Source: Candidatus Dechloromonas phosphoritropha (GTDB taxonomy: Bacteria; Pseudomonadota; Gammaproteobacteria; Burkholderiales; Rhodocyclaceae). Taken from it: a DNA stretch of 64,000 nucleotides. The notes beneath the pieces are model-generated. The model did not search any database and had not been told where the DNA came from. It saw only the letters and a program-made list of their open reading frames with translations. Position 1 is the stretch's first letter. Every line of letters begins with the position of its first letter. Position numbers and translations under genes: made by a program. Of the stretch, positions 33,398 through 42,089 are shown one piece after another. The DNA is taken from the NCBI GenBank assembly GCA_016722705.1, contig JADKGN010000004.1:1798001-1862000 (forward strand), written 5' to 3'.

Positions 33398-35116
33398 ATG
33401 ACTATCAAACATCTACTCGCGGCGGTCGCCGCGCTGGCCGTTGCCGGAGGCGCCATCGCTGCCGGCGCCGACCTCGGCAACACCACCAAGCAGGCCACCA
33501 ACTGGACGGCCATTGCGATGTTCGCCATCTTTGTCGTCGGTACGCTCTTTATCACCAAGTGGGCGGCTTCCAAGACCAAGACGGTGGCCGACTTCTACAC
33601 TGCCGGTGGCGGTATCACCGGTTTCCAGAACGGCCTGGCGATTGCCGGCGACTACATGTCCGCCGCCTCTTTCCTCGGAATTTCCGGCCTGGTGTTCGCC
33701 AACGGCTTCGACGGCCTGATCTTCTCGATCGGCTGGCTGGTCGGCTGGCCCATCATCACCTTCCTGATGGCGGAGCGTCTGCGCAATCTCGGCAAATTCA
33801 CCTTCGCCGACGTCGCCTCCTACCGCTTTGCCCAGACCCCGGTACGCATCTTTGCCGCGACCTCGACGCTGGTTGTCGTCGCGTTCTACATGATCGCGCA
33901 AATGGTCGGCGCCGGTCAGTTGATCAAGGTGCTGTTCGGCCTGGAATATATCTACGCGGTGATTCTGGTCGGTTCGATCATGATGATGTACGTACTGTTC
34001 GGCGGCATGACCGCCACCACCTGGGTGCAGATCATCAAGGCCGGCATGCTGCTTTTCGGTGCCACCTTCATGGCCGGTGCTGTGCTCTGGCAGTTCGGCT
34101 TTTCGCCAAACGCGCTGTTCGCCAAGGCGGTTGAAGTGCACTCCAAGCACGACGCCATCATGGCGCCGGGTGCCTTGATCAAGGATCCGGTCTCCGCGAT
34201 CTCGGTCGGCATGGCCCTGATGTTCGGTACCGCGGGTCTGCCGCACATCCTGATGCGCTTCTTCACCGTGCCGAACGCCAAGGAAGCCCGCAAGTCGGTT
34301 GCCTGGGCAACCACCTGGATCGGCTATTTCTACATCCTGACCTTCATTATCGGTTTCGGCGCCATCACCAATCTGATTCAGGATCCGGCTGCTTACTATG
34401 TGCCGAAACTAGTTAACGGCATCCAGGAAATCGGCGCCGACGGCAAGCCGTTGTGGGACGGACTGCGGGGCGGTGGCAACATGGCTGCCGTGCATCTGGC
34501 GCAGGCGGTCGGTGGTAACCTGTTCCTCGGCTTCATCTCGGCCGTGGCCTTCGCCACTATCCTCGCCGTGGTTGCCGGTCTGACCCTGTCCGGCGCTTCC
34601 GCCGTGTCGCACGACCTGTACGCCTCCGTGATCAGGAAGGGCCAGGTTTCCTCGGATGCCGAACTGCGCGTTTCCAAGATCACCACGATCTGCCTCGGCA
34701 TTCTGGCGGTGGTTCTCGGTATCGCCTTCGAGAAGGAAAACGTCGCTTACATGGTGATGCTGGCCTTCGTCATCGCCTGCTCGGGCAACTTCCCGGTGCT
34801 CTTCATGTCGGTGCTGTGGAAGAACTGCACAACCCGCGGTGCCGTGGTTGGTGGCTTCGTTGGCCTTGCCTTGGCGGTGATCCTGACCATCGGTTCCGCC
34901 AGCGTCTGGGAACACGTGCTGCACAACCCGAAGGGCTCCGCCTGGTTCCCTTACAACTCCGCCGCCATCTTCTCGATGTCTGCCGCGTTCTTCACGATCT
35001 GGCTGGTTTCCATTCTGGACAACTCGGCTCAGGCCAAAAAGGAGCGTGCCCTGTTCCCGGCGCAGCAGTTGCGTTCGGAAACCGGCCTCGGTGCCGCCGG
35101 CGCTTCCGGCCACTAA
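33398..35116 (+). CDS. actP: Cation/acetate symporter
   Basis: ActP takes up acetate and other short-chain monocarboxylates with a cation (sodium:solute symporter family). The 572-residue protein has an N-terminal signal-like segment, then about 13 membrane segments. Family blocks are VADFYTAGGGITGFQNGLAI, AGDYMSAASFLGISGLVFAN and FGTAGLPHILMRFFTVPNAK. The start at 33398 is preceded by GGAGG and coupled to DUF485. A terminator follows. Confidence 0.95.
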   Translation: MTIKHLLAAVAALAVAGGAIAAGADLGNTTKQATNWTAIAMFAIFVVGTLFITKWAASKTKTVADFYTAGGGITGFQNGLAIAGDYMSAASFLGISGLVFANGFDGLIFSIGWLVGWPIITFLMAERLRNLGKFTFADVASYRFAQTPVRIFAATSTLVVVAFYMIAQMVGAGQLIKVLFGLEYIYAVILVGSIMMMYVLFGGMTATTWVQIIKAGMLLFGATFMAGAVLWQFGFSPNALFAKAVEVHSKHDAIMAPGALIKDPVSAISVGMALMFGTAGLPHILMRFFTVPNAKEARKSVAWATTWIGYFYILTFIIGFGAITNLIQDPAAYYVPKLVNGIQEIGADGKPLWDGLRGGGNMAAVHLAQAVGGNLFLGFISAVAFATILAVVAGLTLSGASAVSHDLYASVIRKGQVSSDAELRVSKITTICLGILAVVLGIAFEKENVAYMVMLAFVIACSGNFPVLFMSVLWKNCTTRGAVVGGFVGLALAVILTIGSASVWEHVLHNPKGSAWFPYNSAAIFSMSAAFFTIWLVSILDNSAQAKKERALFPAQQLRSETGLGAAGASGH

Positions 35117-35137
35117 GCAGACAGCGTAAGTCCCAGC

Positions 35138-35170
35138 AAAAAGCCCGGGTGGCAACCCTCGGGCTTTTTT
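35138..35170 (+). terminator. Rho-independent terminator after actP
   Basis: A GC-rich hairpin AAAAAGCCCGGGT-GGCA-ACCCTCGGGCTTTTTT with a T-run follows the stop by about 20 nt. Confidence 0.9.
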
Positions 35171-35496
35171 ACGTCCATATTCGAGCAATTTTCGCGGTCG
35201 ACCGCATTGGCATGAAGCAATGGAGCAGGTCCCCGTTGGCGCGCCCTGGAGCGCAACAGCCTCCGTGCCATCCACGGACGTGTTGGTGAATCGCGCCAAT
35301 CGCGAAGCCACGTTTTGTTAGACTTGTTGGGTTCTGGTGTGAAAAATGGTAGGGGGCGCCCAGTGCAGGATCGGGCTAACCCCCTGAGTCGCGGCCGAAG
35401 CCGCCGACTCCCAAGACCATAAAAGGAGAACAGCAGGCGTAGAATAGGGTGCGTGCCTTACAGGATTCTTACGCTGGAATGGACTTTTAGGCTTAA
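35171..35496. other. Intergenic region between actP and the response regulator
   Basis: About 325 bases, with no gene supported. It should contain the promoter of the two-component operon; I see a GTCGCGGC ... GCCGCCGAC partial dyad near 35390-35410 but no convincing -35/-10 pair. Confidence 0.4.
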
Positions 35497-36168
35497 ATGC
35501 GAATTCTTATTGCCGAAGACGATGCGATCATCGCTGACGGCCTTTCCCGGTCGCTTCGTCAAGGTGGCTGCGCGGTGGACTGGGCATCCAACGGGCTTGA
35601 CGCGGACGCGGCTCTGTTGACTGTTGCCTATGACCTGCTGATCCTCGACCTCGGGTTGCCCAGGTTGTCGGGAATGGAAGTTCTGAAGCGTCTGCGCGCG
35701 CGCAACTCTTCGCTGCCGGTGCTGATCCTGACCGCGCTCGACGGCTCCGGCGACCGTGTCAAGGGACTTGATCTCGGGGCCGACGACTATATGGCCAAAC
35801 CCTTCGACCTGGCGGAACTCGAGGCGCGGGTTCGCGCGTTGTGCCGACGCTCGGCGGGCACGGCGCCAACCATTCAATGCGGAGCGCTGGTCTACGATCA
35901 GGTTGGTCGGGTGGCGCAGATCGATGGTCAGGCACTCGATCTCTCGGCACGGGAAATCGGTCTCCTCGAGGTGCTTCTGACGCGTATGGGCCGCCTTGTC
36001 AGCAAGGATCAACTGGTCGACAAGTTGTGTGGCTGGGGTGAGGAAGTCAGCCATAACGCCATCGAGGTATACGTTCACCGTCTGCGCAAGAAACTGGAGG
36101 CGGGCGGGGTCAAGATAGCGACAGTACGTGGGCTGGGCTACTGCCTTGAACGCCCCCGGCCCGAATAG
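35497..36168 (+). CDS. OmpR-family response regulator (TctD-like)
   Basis: The 223-residue regulator has a receiver domain with acidic residues EDD at 7-9, the phospho-acceptor D51 in LLILDLGLPRLSG, and a lysine in DDYMAKPFDL. A C-terminal OmpR winged helix follows (LDLSAREIGLLEVLLTRMGR, then SKDQLVDKL). The order and length fit TctD/QseB. It overlaps the kinase gene by about 20-40 nt. The neighbouring acetate permease suggests a role in organic-acid uptake, but that is inference. Confidence 0.88.
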   Translation: MRILIAEDDAIIADGLSRSLRQGGCAVDWASNGLDADAALLTVAYDLLILDLGLPRLSGMEVLKRLRARNSSLPVLILTALDGSGDRVKGLDLGADDYMAKPFDLAELEARVRALCRRSAGTAPTIQCGALVYDQVGRVAQIDGQALDLSAREIGLLEVLLTRMGRLVSKDQLVDKLCGWGEEVSHNAIEVYVHRLRKKLEAGGVKIATVRGLGYCLERPRPE

Positions 36169-37645
36169 CCCGCCGACTTCCGAGAGCGAGCGCTCGCTTT
36201 TTGGCGAGATCCTCGACTGGATGTTGGCGCCCCTGCTCTTTGTCTGGCCACTGAGCATCGCGTTTACTCACTACTTCGCCAACAACGTTGCCAATTTCCC
36301 CTATGATCAGGCGCTGCGCCAGCACGTGAATGCCATTGCTCGTCAGGTCAAGCTTGTCGACGGCAAGCCCGTGCTGAGTCTGCCTGCGCCGGCACGGGCG
36401 ATGTTGCGAGCGGACGAGACGGACAGCGTGTATTTTCACGTCATCACCCACGACGGCAAGCTGCTGGCGGGAGACGCCGATCTGCCGCCGCCTGATGCAG
36501 GGGCCGATCCGGCCGCGCTGCCGGGAGATATCTATTTTCGCGACCTGGAACTCAAGGGGCAGGATGTCCGGGTTGCATACTCCTATGTTGCTGACGGGAA
36601 TATGCCGCGCGACCGCTGGGTGCTGGTCGAGGTCGGCGAGACGATGGAGAAGCGTACGCAACTGACCAACAAGATCGTCGCCAGCGTCATCCTTCCGCAA
36701 TTCGTCATCATCCCGCTAGCGGTCATGCTGGTTTGGTTCGGACTGTCGCGGGGACTGCGGCCCTTGAACCGTCTGCGCAAGACGATCGAAGCGCGCGATG
36801 CGGCCGATCTTTCGCCGATTGCCACGCACGGCGTTCCCGACGAGCTCGAGCCGCTGGTCGAAGCCTTCAACGAGATGCTGGAGCGCATGAAGCGCAACGT
36901 CGAGGTGCAGCAGCGTTTCGTTGCCGATGCTGCCCACCAGCTGCGCACGCCGCTCACCGGCCTCAAGACGCAGGCCCAGTTTGCCATTCGCGAGGCGGAT
37001 CCGGCCGCCCTGCGTCATGGCTTGCGCCAGATAGCGGTCGGTGTCGACCGGGCCACCCGACTCGTCAACCAATTGCTTACTCTGGCCAGAACAGAAGGTC
37101 TGGAGACAGTCCAGCAGAGCCACGCACCGCTCGATCTTGCGCGGCTGATGCGAGATGTTGTCGAGGAGTGGGTCGCCATCGCGCTCGAAAAAAGGATCGA
37201 CCTTGGCTTCGAGGCGCAGGATGTCACGATGGTCAGCGGAAACCCTCTCCTGTTAAAGGAACTGGCCAAAAATCTGCTCGATAACGCGCTGAGATATACC
37301 CCGGAAGGTGGCCATGTAACGTGCAGGGTCATGGCGACGGGGAATGTGACTGTTCTCGAGGTGGAGGACGACGGCATCGGCATTACCGAGGAACAGGCCG
37401 AGATGGCGTTCGAGCGTTTCTTCCGGATCGACAATGCGGCGGGCGAAGGCAGCGGACTGGGGCTGGCCATCGTTCGGGAAATTGCCACCCAGCATGATGC
37501 CACGGCCCGGCTGCGTCCCAATCCTTCGGGCCAGGGAACCGTTGCCCGGGTGGCATTCCATACGTGGCAGCCGCCGCCGCCACCGATGCCGATTCCCGAT
37601 GACTTCTCCGAACTCTACCGGCAATCGCCGCCGATCGGAACCTGA
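36128..37645 (+). CDS. Sensor histidine kinase (TctE-like)
   Basis: A membrane sensor kinase of about 500 residues. It has an N-terminal hydrophobic segment (LDWMLAPLLFVWPLSIAFTH), a periplasmic domain of the TctE-type (2CSK-N) and a second segment (VIPQFVIIPLAVMLVWFG-like sequence). A HAMP-like linker follows, then the H-box FVADAAHQLRTPLTGLK, the N-box ELAKNLLDNALRYTPEGG, and G-boxes VEDDGIGI and GEGSGLGLAIVREI. The start could be GTG 36128 or TTG 36146; both overlap the regulator gene. It phosphorylates the preceding regulator. Confidence 0.88.
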   Translation: MGWATALNAPGPNSPPTSESERSLFGEILDWMLAPLLFVWPLSIAFTHYFANNVANFPYDQALRQHVNAIARQVKLVDGKPVLSLPAPARAMLRADETDSVYFHVITHDGKLLAGDADLPPPDAGADPAALPGDIYFRDLELKGQDVRVAYSYVADGNMPRDRWVLVEVGETMEKRTQLTNKIVASVILPQFVIIPLAVMLVWFGLSRGLRPLNRLRKTIEARDAADLSPIATHGVPDELEPLVEAFNEMLERMKRNVEVQQRFVADAAHQLRTPLTGLKTQAQFAIREADPAALRHGLRQIAVGVDRATRLVNQLLTLARTEGLETVQQSHAPLDLARLMRDVVEEWVAIALEKRIDLGFEAQDVTMVSGNPLLLKELAKNLLDNALRYTPEGGHVTCRVMATGNVTVLEVEDDGIGITEEQAEMAFERFFRIDNAAGEGSGLGLAIVREIATQHDATARLRPNPSGQGTVARVAFHTWQPPPPPMPIPDDFSELYRQSPPIGT

Positions 37646-37668
37646 CCTCACGTTTTTAACAGCCTGTA

Positions 37669-37697
37669 TTGCGGCTAGGCGGTCACCTCGCTATAAT
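37669..37697 (+). promoter_or_regulatory. tRNA-Phe promoter
   Basis: TTGCGG (37669-37674), 17 bp, TATAAT (37692-37697), 12 bp before the mature tRNA. Confidence 0.8.
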
Positions 37698-37709
37698 CCT
37701 TCCTCCCGA

Positions 37710-37785
37710 GGCCAATTAGCTCAGTTGGTAGAGCAGCGGATTGAAAATCCGCGTGTCCGTGGTTCGATTCCGCGATTGGCCACCA
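37710..37785 (+). tRNA. tRNA-Phe (GAA)
   Basis: A 76-nt cloverleaf with the acceptor stem GGCCAAT/ATTGGCC, D-loop AGCTCAGTTGGTAGAGC, anticodon loop TTGAAAA (anticodon GAA), T-loop GGTTCGATTCC, and an encoded CCA end. Accessory DNA starts directly downstream, so the 3' end is a plausible integration site. Confidence 0.98.
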
Positions 37786-37800
37786 AATATTCAAGCACTT

Positions 37801-37826
37801 AGCCCACTTTCCTGAGTGGGCTTTTT
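37801..37826 (+). terminator. Terminator after tRNA-Phe
   Basis: Stem AGCCCACT-TTCCTG-AGTGGGCT followed by TTTTG. Confidence 0.88.
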
Positions 37827-37870
37827 GCTTTCTGGCTTCCGTGTAGCCACCATGTAGCCAATTTCTGTCA

Positions 37871-38056
37871 ATGCCTATCGATGCTCAGGCAGGACCAGAA
37901 CGAAAACGCGGCTCAAGTCCATGCGATGCCGTAGGCCGCGTGCGGGACTGGCTGCGCGATCACCACATTGGGATTCTCAACGTCGCCGGTCCGCGCGAAT
38001 GCAAGCGGCCGGGTATCTATCGGGCGACGCTGGCATTTCTGGATTGGTTGGCTTGA
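37871..38056 (+). pseudogene. Remnant of a molybdenum-carrier / cpYpsA-type SLOG protein
   Basis: The last ~38 codons before the stop read VRDWLRDHHIGILNVAGPRE then CKRPGIYRATLAFLDWL. That is the conserved C-terminal end of the YpsA-related SLOG family annotated as putative molybdenum carrier. The N-terminal Rossmann-like part is missing; the first ~23 codons are unrelated. The fragment follows tRNA-Phe directly and marks a deletion or integration junction. Confidence 0.65.
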
Positions 38057-38220
38057 CGTCTCGGTGCGGCCAGCGCCGACTTTCCGATTTCACGAAACAG
38101 ACTTAACCCTCGCGGCTCAGGTCATCAAGTGCGGAAGTTGTGACTCATCTGACAATGATTGCCAGATCAAGTCCAGTTTTCAGCAATTCATTTCATGCTT
38201 TCCTAGTTGCCTTCGTTCGC
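38057..38220. other. Non-coding stretch after the SLOG remnant
   Basis: With the remnant this makes 435 bases (37786-38220) without an intact gene. Nothing further was recognised. Confidence 0.4.
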
Positions 38221-38907
38221 TCAGGGTTCCCCCCATTTTGCCCGCAGCACCCGATTGTCGATGCGCAACTTGTCGGCTTCGATCTGGAGCATCACCGCCG
38301 GCCCAATAAAGCGTTTGGTCAGATTCCGGAACAGTTCCTTCGCGGAAATGCTGACCTCGCCAATCCAGTTTCCACGCGCCGGGCAAAACAGTTCGGTCTC
38401 CTTGGCAACAATCCGTAGCTGCCCCGGCAGACTGGAAAACTTCACCAAGTAATCTTCTTCCGCCCAATCGTGCTGCTTGTCGATGTAGTTCAGGCTGTGC
38501 CGCAGGAACTCCCTTTCTGCCCACAGTGTTGGCGGTGGTGGAATGAGCCGCTTGAGTTCGCCCTGGTAATCGAGCCACTGCTTACCCAAACGAAGACAGG
38601 AGTCTTGCGGTTCCCTATCCCCGAAAACTTCGGTCCAGAGACGATAGATCGTCGCCATCAACTCGATGGGCGAAGTAGGCGAGAACACAAGAGTCTCATG
38701 GGGCGGTGTCGCGGTGTTCTTCTCAACCCGCCCGTCTCGGGACAGCATGTAGCACCCGATCCAGGTACCGATCGAAAACTGGATTCCATCGAATTCCCGG
38801 AGATGAACGTCGTTCTTGCCCACGAAGCCCAGTCTGGGAATGATTTCATCGACGGCGCATTTCTCGGTCACTTCCTGGGGAAAGTTGGGATGGGTCAGTT
38901 TGCTCAT
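38221..38907 (-). CDS. Uncharacterised 228-residue protein in the NrtR/phosphoesterase cluster
   Basis: I do not recognise a family. The protein is soluble and aromatic-rich, with no membrane segment. Regions that look conserved are FDGIQFSIGTWIGCYML and FCPARGNWIGEVSISAKELF. Its ATG overlaps the stop of the preceding small gene (ATGA at 38904-38907), so the two are translationally coupled and likely act together. It is the last gene of the minus-strand set phosphoesterase, 118-residue protein, this protein. Confidence 0.7.
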   Translation of the reverse strand: MSKLTHPNFPQEVTEKCAVDEIIPRLGFVGKNDVHLREFDGIQFSIGTWIGCYMLSRDGRVEKNTATPPHETLVFSPTSPIELMATIYRLWTEVFGDREPQDSCLRLGKQWLDYQGELKRLIPPPPTLWAEREFLRHSLNYIDKQHDWAEEDYLVKFSSLPGQLRIVAKETELFCPARGNWIGEVSISAKELFRNLTKRFIGPAVMLQIEADKLRIDNRVLRAKWGEP

Positions 38908-39260
38908 GGCAGTTTTCCTTGGTCGACAGCGTCATCATCCCCGAAATCCTCTTGAAGCAATTCCTCCACTATTCGCTCGAACAGCTTCGCCAACGCCTTT
39001 TCCCGCATCGCCATCGCCTGATCCTCCGGCACATCGAGCAGTGTCAGGCATCGCTCGCCAATCGCCCCGCGAAGGTATTCCTCGCCGTCGGCACCAAGCA
39101 GCGGCATGGCGAGCATCTGCACATCCCACCGGACGCCCTTTCCACCCAGGCATGGCAGGCGCGGGTCATCTGGGTAACCGACGACGAAGACGGTCTTCCC
39201 GAGATTTTCGGGGCGCCCGCCGCTGATCAGGGCAATACTTTCCGGCTTCATCGTCGTCAT
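38904..39260 (-). CDS. Uncharacterised 118-residue protein
   Basis: The family is not recognised. The N-terminal half (ALISGGRPENLGKTVFVVGY) is compact and beta-rich and the C-terminal half (QAMAMREKALAKLFERIVEE) is an acidic helix. It starts 32 nt after the phosphoesterase and is coupled by 4 nt to the next gene. A binding or adaptor role is possible but unproven. Confidence 0.65.
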   Translation of the reverse strand: MTTMKPESIALISGGRPENLGKTVFVVGYPDDPRLPCLGGKGVRWDVQMLAMPLLGADGEEYLRGAIGERCLTLLDVPEDQAMAMREKALAKLFERIVEELLQEDFGDDDAVDQGKLP

Positions 39261-39292
39261 AGTGGCAATTCCGATCCGCGAAGCGACTTTGC

Positions 39293-40213
39293 TCAGGCTA
39301 CCCAGACCAACCGCTCATTACTCAACTCTGACTCGCCCGACCACCGGTAAGCCACCAGTGGCCCGGCCTTGCCGGCACCGAAGTCAAGCACCGCCACCGT
39401 CGGACTCTGCACGCCGGGCGTCCCGGTCAGCCAGTAGTGGCCGACGAAGGTCGGCACGTTGTCCACCGCGCCGAGCTTGACGTCGTCTGGCAGCAGGATG
39501 TCGGGTATCCGCTCGCGCTCTCCTTCCGGTACGAGCGCCGCTGCCCGGTATCCCGTCGCACTGTCATCCCACCAGCGCACCCGAATATCCTTGCGCGGCG
39601 CACCGTTGTGGTCAAGGAAGAAGCAGTCATCTGGCAGCCTGATCTCGTAGCCCTTGGTCACCGCTTCCATGGCTTTCCATGGCTCACTACCTTTGCGGAA
39701 GGACTCGATCATGAACGACTCGTCCAGCCTGCCCGTGGCATCCATTGCTTCACCAACCTTGGCGATACTCTCCGGATTCCACCAGGCATGGCAGACCCGG
39801 ATGTTGCCGAGGTCAATGAAGGGCGGCAGGGTCTTGAACCAGTCGACCAGCTCCTTATGGAGATCCGAGTCACAACCGACCTGAGCCAGAAACTCCCTAT
39901 GCTCCTTGACCTTGTTTTCGGTACGTGGCCGCAACCAGTCGCCGTTTTCCGGATCACGGGTGGCAAAGCCGATGGCGTTCCATTCGTGGTTGCCCAGAAT
40001 CGTCCGACCACTGCCGGCCTCGGTCATGTTGCGGACAATGGTCAGCACCTCGACTTGCCCCGGCCCGCGATCGATCAGGTCACCAAGAAAGAGCGCCATG
40101 CGCCCCTGCGGGTGACACCAGGTGCCGTCTTTGATCCGGTAGCCCAGCTTCTTGAGCAGCGCTTCCAACTTGCCGATCTGCCCGTGTATATCGGCGATGA
40201 TGTCGTAGTCCAT
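39293..40213 (-). CDS. Calcineurin-like metallophosphoesterase
   Basis: The 306-residue protein has the metallophosphoesterase motifs DIHG (8-11), GDLIDRG (44-50) and GNHE (74-77), followed by RVCHAWW and VGHYW His residues. The order resembles PrpE/ApaH-type enzymes acting on dinucleoside polyphosphates or phosphoproteins. The ATG at 40213 has a GGAGG site. It is divergent from an NrtR-like regulator; the shared 67-bp intergenic region has repeated TTCGT/ACGAA half-sites, suggesting that it is under that regulator's control. Confidence 0.85.
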   Translation of the reverse strand: MDYDIIADIHGQIGKLEALLKKLGYRIKDGTWCHPQGRMALFLGDLIDRGPGQVEVLTIVRNMTEAGSGRTILGNHEWNAIGFATRDPENGDWLRPRTENKVKEHREFLAQVGCDSDLHKELVDWFKTLPPFIDLGNIRVCHAWWNPESIAKVGEAMDATGRLDESFMIESFRKGSEPWKAMEAVTKGYEIRLPDDCFFLDHNGAPRKDIRVRWWDDSATGYRAAALVPEGERERIPDILLPDDVKLGAVDNVPTFVGHYWLTGTPGVQSPTVAVLDFGAGKAGPLVAYRWSGESELSNERLVWVA

Positions 40214-40228
40214 GAATTGCCTCCGTAA

Positions 40229-40269
40229 CTTCGTTGCATTACACTACGAACTATAATTTACTTCGTGGC
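40229..40269. promoter_or_regulatory. Candidate NrtR-type operator
   Basis: Three alternating half-sites, CTTCGT (40229), ACTACGAA (40243) and CTTCGTGGC (40261), form two overlapping dyads around a TATAAT-like -10 (40252-40257). The spacing of the last two half-sites is 10 bp. This is a plausible autoregulatory site. Confidence 0.5.
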
Positions 40270-40280
40270 TATATACAACT

Positions 40281-40985
40281 ATGTCGAACAAAATATCCGC
40301 ATCAGGGGCAACGACTGTTGCGCCGATCTACCCGATGCCCTTTGTGCGCATCGAACTGGTCGTCCTGTCCATCGTCGACGGGAGGCTGTCGGCCTTGCTC
40401 GGCAAGCGCACCGGGGAACCGCATGTCGGGCAATGGGCGCTGCCCGGCGGGGTGTTGCGTATTGACCGGGATCGGGATCTTGACGATGCAGCGCAACGGG
40501 TGGCGATGGAACGATTGGGTACGAAGCTTCCTTTCCTGCGTCAATTGACGGCGGTCGGCAGCAAGGACCGAGACCCGCGGGCGCCTTGGGCTTTGAGTAT
40601 TGCCTTTCGCGCGATGGTGCCGGTCGAGTCGATCGCCCCAGCGGCTGGCAAGCGCATAGAGGCACTGCAATGGCGAATTGCCGATGAGGCTGCGACTGAC
40701 AAAACCCTAGCGTTCGATCACGCAGCGCTGATACAGACGGCGGTCGACGCAACGCGGCGGGAAATTGACGAGTTGCAGTTGCCGTTCGGTTTCCTGCCAG
40801 AGCAATTTACGCTTGGGGAACTTCAATCCTGCTGTGAGGCGCTGCTCGGCCATCGACTGGACAAGTCGAGTTTCCGGCGGCGACTGGATGACCGTGAAGT
40901 CGTTGAAGCGATTCCCGGCGAAATGAAAACTGGGGCGTTCAGGCCCGCAAAACTATTCAGGAGACGCCGGGATTCGTCTGATTGA
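40281..40985 (+). CDS. NrtR-like Nudix-domain transcriptional regulator
   Basis: The 234-residue protein joins an N-terminal Nudix-like domain (FVRIELVVLSIVDGRLSALL, with the degraded Nudix box region GQWALPGGVLRIDRDRDLDD) to a C-terminal winged helix (LPEQFTLGELQSCCEALLGH, then DKSSFRRRL). NrtR regulators use the Nudix fold to sense ADP-ribose or NAD metabolites. The catalytic REx2EE is degraded here (ERLGTK instead), so it is probably a sensor and not a hydrolase. It is divergent from the phosphoesterase operon and its 3' end overlaps the hsdR remnant by 29 nt. Confidence 0.85.
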   Translation: MSNKISASGATTVAPIYPMPFVRIELVVLSIVDGRLSALLGKRTGEPHVGQWALPGGVLRIDRDRDLDDAAQRVAMERLGTKLPFLRQLTAVGSKDRDPRAPWALSIAFRAMVPVESIAPAAGKRIEALQWRIADEAATDKTLAFDHAALIQTAVDATRREIDELQLPFGFLPEQFTLGELQSCCEALLGHRLDKSSFRRRLDDREVVEAIPGEMKTGAFRPAKLFRRRRDSSD

Positions 40986-41283
40986 TCGTCGCGGGCAGTA
41001 ATGCCAACAATTGGTAGGTGCGCAGATTGGCCTGATACAGCGTGACGCCGGTAGCATCCGCTGCGGCCGATAGCTTTTGCAGGGCGGCAGAAATGTGGGC
41101 GTCGGAATAGCCGCGCCTTTTCAAGTTGTCCCGCAGTAGCGCCGTCTCGATATTGCGGTTGTCCTCACACCTGTTCCACTCACCGAGGTAACGGTAGCCG
41201 AGGCAGTCGGGACGCGCCGGATCGGTGAACAGGGCGATAACGCGATTCTGCGTGCGGCGTTCGGAACGGGGTTGTTCGAGCAT
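40957..41283 (-). pseudogene. hsdR: N-terminal fragment of type I restriction subunit HsdR
   Basis: The 108-residue frame has the N-terminal signature of one HsdR subfamily: RVIALFTDPARPDCLGYRYL, RNIETALLRDNLKRRGYS and TGVTLYQANLRTYQLL. After that it diverges and stops; the nuclease, helicase and C-terminal domains (~900 residues) are missing. It starts five bases after the OGG-type gene, keeping its place as the last gene of the hsd operon. Translation would give an inactive stub, unless the N-terminal domain has been reused. Confidence 0.8.
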
Positions 41284-41288
41284 GAGTT

Positions 41289-42089
41289 TTAGAAACAGGT
41301 TAAGGGAATATGGGGATAAGCTGCGTACATTGCAGGGCGGTTGTAACGTGCTGTTGGTGCATTGTGTGGCCAATTGGCGCGCACGTGCGCTCGCCAAGGA
41401 CAAGGATGGCGTCCTCCCTTGGACATCATCATCTCTTCAATCTGATCACCCATGACACCTAACATAGCCGCCATCGCGTCAATTTCCTCGCAATATGCCT
41501 GATAACTTCCGCATGTATTCAGATTCGATACCGCAACCCCACTCATCCGAACAATCCGCTTGCCGGTCAACAGATTCATCGATTTTCCCGTCCACTGGTC
41601 CATGATGTAGAAATCCGGATCGGGACTAAAAAAGTAAAGCAGTTTGGTGAAATAAGCTGGTCCGAGACCTGGCACCGCCCCAGCGCCGAGAAACAAGTTA
41701 TAGGCGGCACATCGCGGCAGGCCACCTGCACGCAGCGCGCTTAGCCTATTGGCTATTGCCGCATTCGCATTCCACGCCGCCGCGACATGGTTAGCGCCGC
41801 CCGGTCGAGCACCTTGACTGCCCCATGCCATCGCGCACGCATAGCCAAACAATACCGGGTTCGCCGGATTCTGGCAGATGGCACGCACTGCGGCGCGATC
41901 CAGACGATGTGTCGGCAGCGGGATCGTGCCCGCAGGCACCCCGGCCAAGCCTCTATTTGCAACCCAAGTTGCCGGGATGTATCCAATCGGCCCAGCGGGA
42001 GCGTGTGCGATGGCAGCGAAGACATTCCAGTGAGGAATTTGGTAGGGAGGTGGCATATTTGATTTGGTAGTCGGAGTTATGAGAGTCAC
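41289..42089 (-). CDS. OGG-fold 8-oxoguanine DNA glycosylase-like protein
   Basis: The 266-residue protein has a helix-hairpin-helix glycosylase pattern: NLFLGAGAVPGLGPAYFTKL carries the HhH loop and the presumed catalytic K149, followed by an Asp-rich segment FFSPDPDFYIMDQWTGKSM. Database families call these OGG-fold proteins, often found in defence islands. The start is GTG 42089, which overlaps the upstream small ORF stop (GTGA) and so is the coupled start. Substrate is unknown; removal of modified bases from DNA is likely. Confidence 0.75.
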   Translation of the reverse strand: MTLITPTTKSNMPPPYQIPHWNVFAAIAHAPAGPIGYIPATWVANRGLAGVPAGTIPLPTHRLDRAAVRAICQNPANPVLFGYACAMAWGSQGARPGGANHVAAAWNANAAIANRLSALRAGGLPRCAAYNLFLGAGAVPGLGPAYFTKLLYFFSPDPDFYIMDQWTGKSMNLLTGKRIVRMSGVAVSNLNTCGSYQAYCEEIDAMAAMLGVMGDQIEEMMMSKGGRHPCPWRAHVRANWPHNAPTARYNRPAMYAAYPHIPLTCF

